Shown: positions 29,724 through 38,923 of the stretch, piece after piece | How positions within the stretch are numbered: the stretch's first letter is position 1 | How the letters are laid out: every line of letters starts with the position of its first letter | Source of the DNA: Saccharomycopsis fibuligera x Saccharomycopsis cf. fibuligera | Taxonomy: Eukaryota; Ascomycota; Saccharomycetes; Ascoideales; Saccharomycopsidaceae | Assembly: GCA_001936135.1 (NCBI GenBank) | Contig: CP012818.1 | Location: 868,001-932,000 of the forward strand | Reading direction: 5' to 3' | Length of the DNA: 64,000 bases | Translations under genes and position numbers: made by a program | The notes under the pieces: generated by a model | What the model was told of the DNA's origin: nothing | The model's database searches: none | The model's input: only the letters and a program-made list of their open reading frames with translations

Positions 29724-30850
29724 GTCTCAAATTATTTCGGTTGTATTTTATGACCGTTATACATATCAGTTACCATAGTTCACCGGAACTGGAAACACAC
29801 TGTTCTTTTTAGCTATAAATGCAGTCACGTTGCAAAATTTTCACAAGTGTATCAGCTCTATTCACTTTATGAAAATAAGAGTAGAGACTTGTCTGCTTTT
29901 TGATAAGAAAACGGTTGTCGGAGTTAATTTATTTGGCTATAGGTAAGTAGGCCAGTGAATAGTAGCAGAAAATTTCCACTTAATATCATATACATATATC
30001 AACTCAATTATCTTTACGACATTAACTCAAGTTAACATGGCAACACACTGGCAGATTATTGCTTGTGTTTTCTACTTCAAAAACGTAGTTTCCCTTTATC
30101 ATTAGGCTTTACCGTTGGCACAATTTTATCCCATCTATATATTTTATCCTTTACATCTTACATCTCGAAAGTTCTGCAATAAAGGGCCTTTAGTCTCGAA
30201 AATATAATATTAGATCTTTTTTAGTAGCTTTTTGCTTGTTATGTAGCACTAAAGCATAGGGCAGCATGATTAGTACAGTTAAAACAAAAACTAAATCAAA
30301 ACAAAGTAGAATAAACTCAGGAACAGAAAACAAAACAGAAAAAACAATATAAAAAGTAAAAGAAAAAACAATATAAAAAGAACAAAAAGAAAAACAAAAA
30401 CAGAACCAACGCTAAACAGTCAACATGTAAAGTTCTTTTTAAGACAAAATAAATAGTAAATAAAAGTAGACAACCAAAAAGCAGTAAACTGGAAAATTAA
30501 GAAAGAATAATCAAAAACTGACAAGCAAAAGGTATCATAGAGGAAAAATAAGAGTCTAAAATTTAGAGTCTAGCAACAATAAAAATAACAGGAAAGAAGA
30601 AAAAACAATAGGAAGGTATTAGTTATTAAGATATTATGGTTGTTATAATTATTATTATAATAATAATAATTATTGCAATTACTAACTTGAGCTTTTTATT
30701 TTTTTATTTTTTTTTTTTTTTTTTTTTTTTTTTCTCTAGAGAAAGAATGAGACAACTGTGAACTCATTCATAAAGAAAAAAATTTAGCACTTTACTAAGT
30801 ACATTGCCAAGTAATTAAAGATTAAAGATGGAAGCCGAGCATGGGTGACC
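29724..30850. other. 1.1-kb gene-free convergent region
   Basis: Between PUS5 and BUD2, which converge. AT-rich, with A/G-rich repeats near 30280-30420, a near-palindromic AATTATTATTATAATAATAATAATT region near 30647-30673 and a T-run to 30733. No gene. Confidence 0.5.
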
Positions 30851-33800
30851 TTAATTTTTCTTTCTCCAAAAAAAGGTCTTCTTGAAAGGACTTCTACTCC
30901 CATCATTTCCGCTGTTCCCACTAACAATGCCACCATTTCCATTCCAATTACCCCCAGCAATCAGATCATCAAGTGAATGTCTGGAATTATTAACCAACGT
31001 GTTTGAACTCCCTGATTTAATCAACTTGCTCAATTTGGGTGGGCCGCCACTGCCACCACTGACACCAATGCTGCTACTGATACCGCCAACAGCACTAAGA
31101 ATGAAATTTCCAGTATTGTTACCAGTGCTATTGCCTTTTTCGCCATTGTTGCTATTGCTTATGCTGCTGTTGGTGGTGTTTGGGCAGCTGCTGGTGTTCA
31201 CTCTGCCATTATTGGCAAACTGCATGCGGCCTCCGTTGCCGTTGCTGTTGCAACTGCTTTTACCATTGCCATCCAAGCCTCCCCTATCAAGACCATTGAT
31301 GTTGTTGCCACTATCTGCAATATTTGCCGTATCAATACCAAAAAAAGGATCCAAAACCACCTTTGAATTAAACTTTAACTTCAAAAACCCAATCCCATCC
31401 TCACTCAATCTTCTCAAGTTACTGTTCTCATTAACAGCGATCGAATCGTTGGAATACAATAATCGCTTGCGTTGATCCACTAAGCTCGTTTCAATGGTAT
31501 TGTTTACAAATTTGCCCCAGTTTCCGTAAATCAAACTTGGGTTCTCAAACGATGTGAGTAGGTGATCTAACCCGTTAATTTTTTTCAATATGAGGTACGA
31601 TTCTTGTTTGAGGTCATTGAGTGAGACTTGCGAATGACCGCTTATATTGCTTGAGATACGATTGTTGCGGTTATTTGCGTTGGCGCTAGAGTTTTTGTTG
31701 TTGAGCTGAGAAATGTTTTTGAGAAGCTCCTCGGAGGCAAAGGCAAGATTGTTATTCTTCATTACTTGTTCTTCAAATGCTGACGACCCAATCTTGTATG
31801 AGTTTCGAAAACTGTTTCTTTTTCTGTTATTGCTGCTGTTAGATCCGTTGGCTGTAGAAGCTGCCGCGCTTGCAGAAATAGCAGCAGGCGCACCATTCTC
31901 AAAATTGAATTCATCTTGCTGGTTCAACAACTCAGCAGCCAAAATATCAGCTAGCTGCGTTAATCTGAGATATTTATCAATTAAGAATGGATTAGTTGGC
32001 AACTCTGCACTAATCTGTGGCGAAATGCTTATATCGGGCCTAGTTACCGTATCACTAAGATCTAAAATCTTGGGTCTTTGGTCAAGTTTCCGATTTGTGA
32101 TGATATCCAAATAATCCAACATTTCAAATTCATGCTGTTCTAAGAAGTAATTCATCTTTATTAGCCACGGCTCCTTAGCGCCAAACTTCTGTCTATTTGA
32201 TAACGTAAGTAAGATCTTGGAGACCAAAGTCAATGTTCGTTTGATGTTGCCAGTTTGATGATCCTTGATGAGAAAAAAAAGTTTTGGGTTCAAAATTGCT
32301 GGACAAATCAATCTAAGAAACAAAAATCCGGTGATACAGTTCAAGGCCAATGAGCTTGTTTTGGGGTCGTTGGGATCGCATGCAGCTTCTAATTTGTTTC
32401 TGAATATTTCTAATTCTTTCCTTATTGGCACCGGCACGTCGTTGCAGGAATTATAAATCTTGCTCCAAATCAGTTCTGCATACTCAAACAATCTCATGAA
32501 ATTATCGTCAAGAATGAATTCTTTCTCTTCGGCTGTAGAGGTGCGAATCCGCGCTGGATCAATCTCACATTCGTAATTATCTTCAGCTACTTGTAGCACG
32601 AATTCTCCCACCACTTTTTCTAAAAATTCTTGACCTACTCGCAAGTTGTATTTTTCAAACGTTTTTGTCAAAATGCTGTTGCCTCGGAATAGTGTATTGA
32701 AGAAATTCATCGATAAGCCGGGACCATTCGCGGTGCTATTTGGGTTATTGGAGACTGCCGAGCTTTGAAGGTTTCCTCTGAGCATGACTCCGACTTTCTT
32801 TAGCTCATAATCAATCAATTCGCTAAACCATAGTTCTTCCTTGTGCAAAGCCTGGAAAATGTCCAACATCATGTTGCTGACTTCCTCCAAATCTTCATAC
32901 TTTGCAGTCAAATCATTAGCTCCTAAAAATTGAATTAATCCTTCAAGCGAGGTGCTCAATAACATTTTTTGAAGCATATCGAAGCTTGAAGGTGGTAAAA
33001 TGTGCCACTCTTTGAGCGATAGTCTGAGGCAAATCTGACCAATAGCCAAACCTGTTTCTGGTGAGTACATCGGCACCCAGGTTTCCTTGTTGTCGGAAGT
33101 TTCAATGAGCTCCTCGCTGACGGAGACCACTCCCAAAACTAGATCTTTGTCCGAGTAGACTTTTTCCGGATGGCCACTGAGCAGGCTCGCGCTATTGTTG
33201 CTGCCAATGTTGTGTTTCTTGCCTTTTTTACCGTTGCTTTGTTTTTGAGCGACACATTTTTTGATCACGATGGTGAGGCTGTTGGTCAAGATCGGCAACT
33301 CAAAGTCGAACTCTTCGCGCCAGAATGGCGCTCTTGAACTTTCGACAATCGAAGTGCGGGCCCAAGTGGAATCCCAGAATAGGATATCCGAGTACAACCT
33401 AGCGGTCGGCGAAACGGCAGCACACTCATTGTTTTGGCGGATGCTATCGTTGTTGTTGTTGTTGTTGCTGCTGCTGCTGTTGCTGTTGCTGTTGCCGACA
33501 TGAGCATGCGCCACTGCCTGCTCGTCATCCAGATCAGTTACCGCTTGCTCAAAGCTAGCCTCGAGGATGTCAACGTGCAACTTTTTAGAAATTCTGAGCG
33601 ACGATCTGGCGGAATACTGCGAGTTGATGCCAACGTACTCACGGGCAGCCAAAGAGTTCAAGGCGACATACCAGTCCTCCAAATCGATGTGCAACGGGAA
33701 GTCAATCAAGATTCGCTGGGTGGCAAAGCTGCGCAACTCGCTGAATTTTGTTACCGGGCTGGGAATGAAGAAGCTTGGCTTTTGGTACGCGGGGCATATG

Positions 33801-34690
33801 TTGCGGTTCAAGTTGGACTCCCGTAGCTGGTCGATGACTCCCACAAACAAGACGTTGGAATTCTCGAAAATGGAGTGGTGCACCTGACGGATCTCAGATC
33901 TTATTAGGCACGAGACGTTGACGGAGTATAGTAGGGTGCCGTCGTACTCTGATAGAAGGTCCAAAATGCCGTTTGACTTGACGACCCCCATGGCGTAGAA
34001 CCAGCCTTCGTTGACGTCCTTAGAACGCAGCGGGTACAAGGGGTTGCGAGGCCCCCGGACCTCCAAGTTTTTCCGCTGCGTCTTGGGGATCGGGCCGTAG
34101 AGCTTGAACCTGCACACAAGCAAGTTCTTTTCCTCCCTGTTGATGATGATCACGTTGTCCTCGTTGTCCTCGTCGCTGAGCTGGATGCTCTGGCTGACGC
34201 TCGTGCCGGTGTTGATGCTGCTGGGGCTGTTGAGGTTGGCAAACGGCAAAGGGATGCTGAAGTACTTGTTGTGGATTCCGTATATGCTCATGTTCTGCCA
34301 GACCATTAGCGACGCCAAAAACCTGACAAACGTGGATATCTCGTTGTCGACCGACCTGAAGTAGCACTTCTCCTGGTTCACCGACACCACCTGCACGACG
34401 GGGGCGCCGCTCTGGCTGACAAACGTCACGGAGCTGGAGTGCAAGTTCCTGATGATGGCGTTTCTGTACGGGGCGGCCGCGGCCTCGCTGGCCGGCGCCT
34501 GGGCCTGGGCCTGGGCCTGGGCCCCGCCGTGGTGGTAGGAGATGGTCAACTGGCCTATGGAGTTTATCTGGAGCGTGTCCGCGCCCCAGTCCGCGCTGCT
34601 GTAGGACCACTCGAGCTGGCCGGTGAATAGGCCTTTGTCCTGGACCATGTAGCGCTTCACGTCCTCGGTCGAGAACAGCTTGTGGATCAT
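30851..34690 (-). CDS. BUD2: GTPase-activating protein for Rsr1/Bud1 (RasGAP)
   Basis: 1279 residues from the ATG at 34690. Bud2 stimulates GTP hydrolysis by the Ras-like Rsr1 and sets bud or hyphal polarity. A C2-like region lies in the middle (about 390-560), followed by a RasGAP domain (about 590-960) with the probable arginine-finger segment TLFRGNSILTKTFEKY and the hallmark FLFLRLICPAILNPK. The tail is Asn/Ser/Gly-rich and ends with basic FKKTFFWRKKN. The open frame extends 88 codons upstream from a GTG through (His-Gln)n and (Ser-Ala)n repeats but holds no ATG, so 34690 is preferred. The 5' half is GC-rich and the 3' half AT-rich. Confidence 0.85.
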   Translation of the reverse strand: MIHKLFSTEDVKRYMVQDKGLFTGQLEWSYSSADWGADTLQINSIGQLTISYHHGGAQAQAQAQAPASEAAAAPYRNAIIRNLHSSSVTFVSQSGAPVVQVVSVNQEKCYFRSVDNEISTFVRFLASLMVWQNMSIYGIHNKYFSIPLPFANLNSPSSINTGTSVSQSIQLSDEDNEDNVIIINREEKNLLVCRFKLYGPIPKTQRKNLEVRGPRNPLYPLRSKDVNEGWFYAMGVVKSNGILDLLSEYDGTLLYSVNVSCLIRSEIRQVHHSIFENSNVLFVGVIDQLRESNLNRNICPAYQKPSFFIPSPVTKFSELRSFATQRILIDFPLHIDLEDWYVALNSLAAREYVGINSQYSARSSLRISKKLHVDILEASFEQAVTDLDDEQAVAHAHVGNSNSNSSSSNNNNNNDSIRQNNECAAVSPTARLYSDILFWDSTWARTSIVESSRAPFWREEFDFELPILTNSLTIVIKKCVAQKQSNGKKGKKHNIGSNNSASLLSGHPEKVYSDKDLVLGVVSVSEELIETSDNKETWVPMYSPETGLAIGQICLRLSLKEWHILPPSSFDMLQKMLLSTSLEGLIQFLGANDLTAKYEDLEEVSNMMLDIFQALHKEELWFSELIDYELKKVGVMLRGNLQSSAVSNNPNSTANGPGLSMNFFNTLFRGNSILTKTFEKYNLRVGQEFLEKVVGEFVLQVAEDNYECEIDPARIRTSTAEEKEFILDDNFMRLFEYAELIWSKIYNSCNDVPVPIRKELEIFRNKLEAACDPNDPKTSSLALNCITGFLFLRLICPAILNPKLFFLIKDHQTGNIKRTLTLVSKILLTLSNRQKFGAKEPWLIKMNYFLEQHEFEMLDYLDIITNRKLDQRPKILDLSDTVTRPDISISPQISAELPTNPFLIDKYLRLTQLADILAAELLNQQDEFNFENGAPAAISASAAASTANGSNSSNNRKRNSFRNSYKIGSSAFEEQVMKNNNLAFASEELLKNISQLNNKNSSANANNRNNRISSNISGHSQVSLNDLKQESYLILKKINGLDHLLTSFENPSLIYGNWGKFVNNTIETSLVDQRKRLLYSNDSIAVNENSNLRRLSEDGIGFLKLKFNSKVVLDPFFGIDTANIADSGNNINGLDRGGLDGNGKSSCNSNGNGGRMQFANNGRVNTSSCPNTTNSSISNSNNGEKGNSTGNNTGNFILSAVGGISSSIGVSGGSGGPPKLSKLIKSGSSNTLVNNSRHSLDDLIAGGNWNGNGGIVSGNSGNDGSRSPFKKTFFWRKKN

Positions 34691-35114
34691 GTTGTGCTGG
34701 TGCTGGTGCTGGTGCTGGTGCTGGTGCTGGATTGCGGTTTGTGGGCTCGGAATCGCGCCGGACGTCAAAACGGCTCTATGGAGAGAAGAAGCTGAAGCAG
34801 AGGCAGGAGCAGAGGCAGAAGCTGAAGCTGAAGCTGAAGCTGAGACACAGAGAGCAAGCGCTGGCACGAAGAGCAAGCGCTGGCAGTGTAGTTCTCGTTT
34901 CTTGGGCTGGCCTGGGCTGTTTTCTGGGATGCAAAACAAAATCGACGGCAGCACGAAAAAAGAACGAAAAAACGCGGCCAGGGAACTGCGCGGGAGAGGA
35001 GCACGCGCACTAGAGGCGAACGCGGAATGGTCCGCGCGGTCTTCTGGACGAGCCTGGCGAACCGCCGGCGGTTCGGTCCCTCGGTCCCCCGGTCCCCCGG
35101 TCCCTCGCTGGCTC

Positions 35115-35146
35115 GCTGCCTGAGACCAGCGCTGCCTGAGACCAGC
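35115..35146. repeat. 16-bp tandem duplication
   Basis: GCTGCCTGAGACCAGC at 35115-35130 is repeated exactly at 35131-35146. Confidence 0.95.
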
Positions 35147-35323
35147 GCTGCTCCACTGGACACCGCGGTGGTTTCTTTTGCGCCGGCGCCTGGTGTGTGT
35201 GGCATGGCGTGCACGCCCTCTGCTGCGCGCCAGCAGGGATCGCGGTCACGCGGAACGTGTCTGGACGGTCGTGCTACGTGGCGCGACTCACGGCGCCAGC
35301 GGAGCCAGCGGCGCCAGCGCAGC

Positions 35324-35357
35324 GGCGCGTGCTTCCAAGCGGCGCGTGCTTCCAAGC
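35324..35357. repeat. 17-bp tandem duplication
   Basis: GGCGCGTGCTTCCAAGC at 35324-35340 is repeated exactly at 35341-35357. Confidence 0.95.
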
Positions 35358-35529
35358 GGCTTGCAAGGGTGTGGCTGGTGCTCGTGCTCGTGCACGCTCG
35401 CAGTGGGTGCTCACTCACTCGCTCACACTCGCTCACCGTTGGGCAAAGCGAGATCTGGCTCGGCACTCGTCGGTAGCTTGTTTTTCGTTGAACGAAGCCC
35501 ATCATCCAGCATCCGCGTTGTGCAGCGGT

Positions 35530-35659
35530 CACGTGCAAGACGCTCTGCGGGGAATGCTGGGGCATGTCGCACGTGGACGCGCACGTGGTCGCGCACGTGG
35601 TGCAGCACGCGGACGCACACGGGCTCAAAACTAGAATGTGGCACGTGATTGATCACGTG
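35530..35659. promoter_or_regulatory. cluster of six CACGTG (Cbf1/E-box) sites
   Basis: CACGTG at 35530-35535, 35570-35575, 35582-35587, 35594-35599, 35642-35647 and 35654-35659. The last two form the inverted arrangement GCACGTGAT-TG-ATCACGTGC. Three of the six fit the longer Cbf1/CDEI consensus RTCACRTG. bHLH factors such as Cbf1 bind this core. Position upstream of BUD2 (0.84-0.97 kb from its ATG) and directly 3' of NUP85. Confidence 0.6.
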
Positions 35660-35823
35660 CGAGGATGCTACATCATGCGCTTGGACGCGCGCGCGCGCGC
35701 CGAGACGTACCTGTCATCCAGCGACACGCGCGACTCGATCTACACGCAGTCAGCGCTCGACAAAGACAAAAGAGAACCAAAACTGAAAATTGTGGGTAGC
35801 TCCAACCGCAGGCGCGAGGCCTA

Positions 35824-38439
35824 CTACTCTAAATACTTGCGCGACACCTCCAACGAGACCTTGGTGCGCAACGTGGCAACGAGCTCGGGCACACCAGCCG
35901 GCACCTCCTCTATTCCCATCGCGCTGTACGCCTCCCTGATGCCTTTGCCATGCTGGCCCAAAAAGTCCCTGTAGTACTCGTTCAACTGATCCGCGTTGCT
36001 GCCGCGGTCGCTGCCGCGGTCGCTGCCGCGCTCGAGGTAGCTCTGGAGCCCGTTCAACGCCTTGACAATGTCGATGAGCTCGCCGCTCAGGAACAACGAA
36101 AGGCCAATGCCGTAGCTATCCCCGCTGGTGAAGTTCAAGTGGAAGTACTTGAGCAACAATAGAAGCAAGACCCCCAAAAATTGGCGGGGCAAGTACCTGA
36201 ACGTGACGAGCCTGATGAGGTACTCTTTGGACGTTTGGAAGTTGCGGGCGGCCTCGTGCCGAAGGTACTTGAGGAGCACCCAGTACGGGGCCAAGAACTT
36301 CTTCAACACTGGGTCTAGCTGCTTGGTGGCCAACAACTCGGCGCGCTGCTGCTCGCTCAAACGTACCTCGCCCAACTCGACTTCGTCGTCCACTAGCAAG
36401 TCGATCTTCGAGAGGCTCTGCGGCTGGGTGTCTGCCTCGCCGCCGCCGTCCTCCTCCTCCTCCTCGCCGCCCGCAGCGCACGCTTGACCCAATTTTCTGG
36501 CAAACGTTTCCCATACAATCCTGCTGATCCACGGCAAATCCCCTGCTTTTTCCAAGTTCTGTAAGGCTTCAAAAACTATTCCCCGCTGGTAAAAGTTTAG
36601 TCCGAATAGCCTGTACAAGCTGTTGGACAAGTTGACCAACTTGTTTTCTGCAGCTATACTGAGAAGCCACTCCGAATCATCATTACTCTCGCAGTAGTAG
36701 TTGTACGGCAAGAACTCCGTCAAAATTTGGCCAAAGTTGTTCAAGCTGAGCGTCTTGAGGAGCCCAACGCCAATAGGTATGAGCTTCTTGCTAGCGAAAC
36801 AGCGCAACGCGTGGTTATAAAGCAAGTATTGGCAGATTGTCAAATTATTGCTGCTGTACACTTCTTCCTCTATAAGCTCATCCAACTTGCGACCGTAATC
36901 CTCACCGCCGCCGAGCCTCTCTGGTGCTGCTGCTGTTGGTCCTGGCTCGCCGCCCTTCTGGTCAAGATAGTCTAGCCGATTGTAGTCTTTTAGAAACCCT
37001 TTTGCTTCAAACAACACCGACAAGTAACTGGTGGTATCGCTGTCAAGCAACTCTAGTGACCTCAACGTTAGCAAGAAGTTGTTGTTTTTCAATAACGTGA
37101 AGCACAAAAATTCCCAAACGCTTGAATAATTCACTTGCAATCTGTCATCCGTTCTGCCTTGCTTGAGCACAATGTCCAAATACTCCCCAATAAGTTTGAG
37201 GTTTGGCAAATCAAACAACACCAACCCGTTGAGTGCTTCGAACCATGAGTTTGCCTGGTTCAAAATGGCAGACTTTGAGCCACTAAGTAAAGCGAAAGTT
37301 CTCTTCAAGAAAAGCAAAACGGTCTTCTCGGTCCCACCGAGCTCTTGGCCATTATCCTTATCCTCATACTCGGTTAAGTAAGTATTGATGTCGCTGAGCA
37401 CCTCAAGCACGTTTTTTTTGAAGGCTTTGAATAAAACGCCGACTTTACTTTGGAATTCCCTATCATCATTGAATTCGACAAAATCATTATCACTGTCAAT
37501 ATCAGCTCCTCCGTTGAATATGATCCTGTAGTCATTGAGTAGCTTGATTAGGTTCTCAAACAAGTGGTACAAAAACTCATTGGATTCTTCAAGTGCAATG
37601 TAGTTACAATTGAGCAAGACGTTCAACGCCTGGTTGAACAAACCTCTCAATAGCAATTGGTCCAAAAATTTGAAGAAAAAGTCGTTTTCAAAAGGCCTGG
37701 AAAGACTCATAACCTCTTCAAGAATTTCCACCGGCGGATTATTCAAATCTGACTTATTGAGCCATATTGACAAGTTTTTGGCAAAAATCAAATCGCTGGA
37801 GAAATAAACTGCTTTGATGAAATTCAATACATTCAACAACTCTTTCAAATCGACCATTTTATCCCTTAATTCATCCTTTTTTCCGTTGGCTATCCGATCA
37901 TTCTCGCTATTATCATTATCGCCATCATCCGTTTCAATCACATCGTCCATACTCTCCAACTTGTCAAGCTGTTTATTTATGAGCAACTCCAAGCTGCTAA
38001 TTATCGAATCTATCGATTCGTATAGTATGCGATCTTGATTTCTCTTAGCCGCCACATTACTGCTTTTTAAGCCAATATCATTCAAAGTGATTGGGTACTT
38101 GTAGTTCTCCAAGCTGTAATTGATTTCAAACAACTCGCTCAAGTACTGATAATAGTCGTCATCGCCCAAACTGTTCTGGTCATCATCATCAATAATCGCC
38201 AATGAGTCTGGCAAACTCAAAGGCTCCAACCGGGAATCGTTGGCAAATGGCTTAACTTTTTCAAGCGACTCAGGGCTAACTGTTGAAAATACATATCCCA
38301 CGTCTGAGTTTGGAGCAAACTGAAATTTAACGTGTCTGGTACTTTGAAGAAATTGGTCAAGGCTTGCTTCACCAGCGGGAATGAGGGGCCGGTCAAGTCG
38401 CGATAAAATCACGTTCGATACAGGGTCAATTTCACTCAT
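35824..38439 (-). CDS. NUP85: nucleoporin Nup85 of the Y-complex
   Basis: 871 residues from the first ATG. Nup85 is an alpha-solenoid scaffold subunit of the nuclear pore Nup84/Y-complex. Recognisable family segments include DPVSNVILSR near the N-terminus, FFFKFLDQLLLRGLFNQAL, SWFEALNGLVLFDLPNLKL, VLFEAKGFLKDYNR and LTEFLPYNYYCESNDDSEWL, in the same order as S. cerevisiae Nup85. It is longer than the 744-residue S. cerevisiae protein owing to acidic, low-complexity insertions, such as an EEEEED stretch near residue 655. Codons shift from AT-rich in the 5' part to strongly GC-rich in the 3' part. Confidence 0.88.
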   Translation of the reverse strand: MSEIDPVSNVILSRLDRPLIPAGEASLDQFLQSTRHVKFQFAPNSDVGYVFSTVSPESLEKVKPFANDSRLEPLSLPDSLAIIDDDDQNSLGDDDYYQYLSELFEINYSLENYKYPITLNDIGLKSSNVAAKRNQDRILYESIDSIISSLELLINKQLDKLESMDDVIETDDGDNDNSENDRIANGKKDELRDKMVDLKELLNVLNFIKAVYFSSDLIFAKNLSIWLNKSDLNNPPVEILEEVMSLSRPFENDFFFKFLDQLLLRGLFNQALNVLLNCNYIALEESNEFLYHLFENLIKLLNDYRIIFNGGADIDSDNDFVEFNDDREFQSKVGVLFKAFKKNVLEVLSDINTYLTEYEDKDNGQELGGTEKTVLLFLKRTFALLSGSKSAILNQANSWFEALNGLVLFDLPNLKLIGEYLDIVLKQGRTDDRLQVNYSSVWEFLCFTLLKNNNFLLTLRSLELLDSDTTSYLSVLFEAKGFLKDYNRLDYLDQKGGEPGPTAAAPERLGGGEDYGRKLDELIEEEVYSSNNLTICQYLLYNHALRCFASKKLIPIGVGLLKTLSLNNFGQILTEFLPYNYYCESNDDSEWLLSIAAENKLVNLSNSLYRLFGLNFYQRGIVFEALQNLEKAGDLPWISRIVWETFARKLGQACAAGGEEEEEDGGGEADTQPQSLSKIDLLVDDEVELGEVRLSEQQRAELLATKQLDPVLKKFLAPYWVLLKYLRHEAARNFQTSKEYLIRLVTFRYLPRQFLGVLLLLLLKYFHLNFTSGDSYGIGLSLFLSGELIDIVKALNGLQSYLERGSDRGSDRGSNADQLNEYYRDFLGQHGKGIREAYSAMGIEEVPAGVPELVATLRTKVSLEVSRKYLE

Positions 38440-38923
38440 TGTGAGGTAAAAACTGTTGCAGATTTACTAAGCATAAATTGAGATATACTGGAGCAAACCT
38501 GGTGTCTTCAGCTGGAAAATGTGTCTGTCTGTATTTACTTTCTCTTGACTTTCTTCTTCTTTTTGTATATATTTTTTTTTCCGCCTCGCTCAGTAAAAGA
38601 TATAAAAAATAAAATAAAAAAATAAAAATAAAAAAAAAACAAAACATATGCGTTGCGTGCCCTGGTGGACACTATAATAAGCACAATACGTACAGTTTAT
38701 ACCATAAGTTTCACAGGAGTGGCACGAACATCAGAATCAAAAGCATTCCTGATCATAAAAGTTATCTCAATAATCTACTTTCCACAGTTGTGTTACAAGT
38801 GTGCGTTTATGTTGCTTAGCTGTCCAGTATCTTTACCGTGCGCAAACCAAGAATATCAAAAACGTTAAGCCATCAATTAATCATCATTAGCTAATAAGTA
38901 CACAAATTACCATCAAAACAATC
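38440..38923. other. intergenic region between NUP85 and POL2
   Basis: About 0.5 kb upstream of NUP85 and downstream of POL2. A/T-rich near 38570-38640. No gene seen. Confidence 0.6.

Larger units (their letters stand above)
34691..35823. other. GC-rich intergenic island between BUD2 and NUP85
   Basis: About 1.1 kb upstream of BUD2 and downstream of NUP85, much richer in G+C than its surroundings. It carries (GTGCTG)n at about 34695-34733, AGCTGA repeats near 34790-34842, 16- and 17-bp tandem duplications, six CACGTG sites and a (GC)n run at 35688-35700. The long frames on both strands follow from GC-richness; none looks like a protein. Confidence 0.65.

Noticed and set aside
34765-35648. 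Several long frames on both strands (up to about 290 codons) between BUD2 and NUP85
   Set aside because: They come from GC-rich, stop-poor DNA; composition is Arg/Ala/Ser/Cys-rich with no domain, they overlap one another, and most lack a suitable ATG context.
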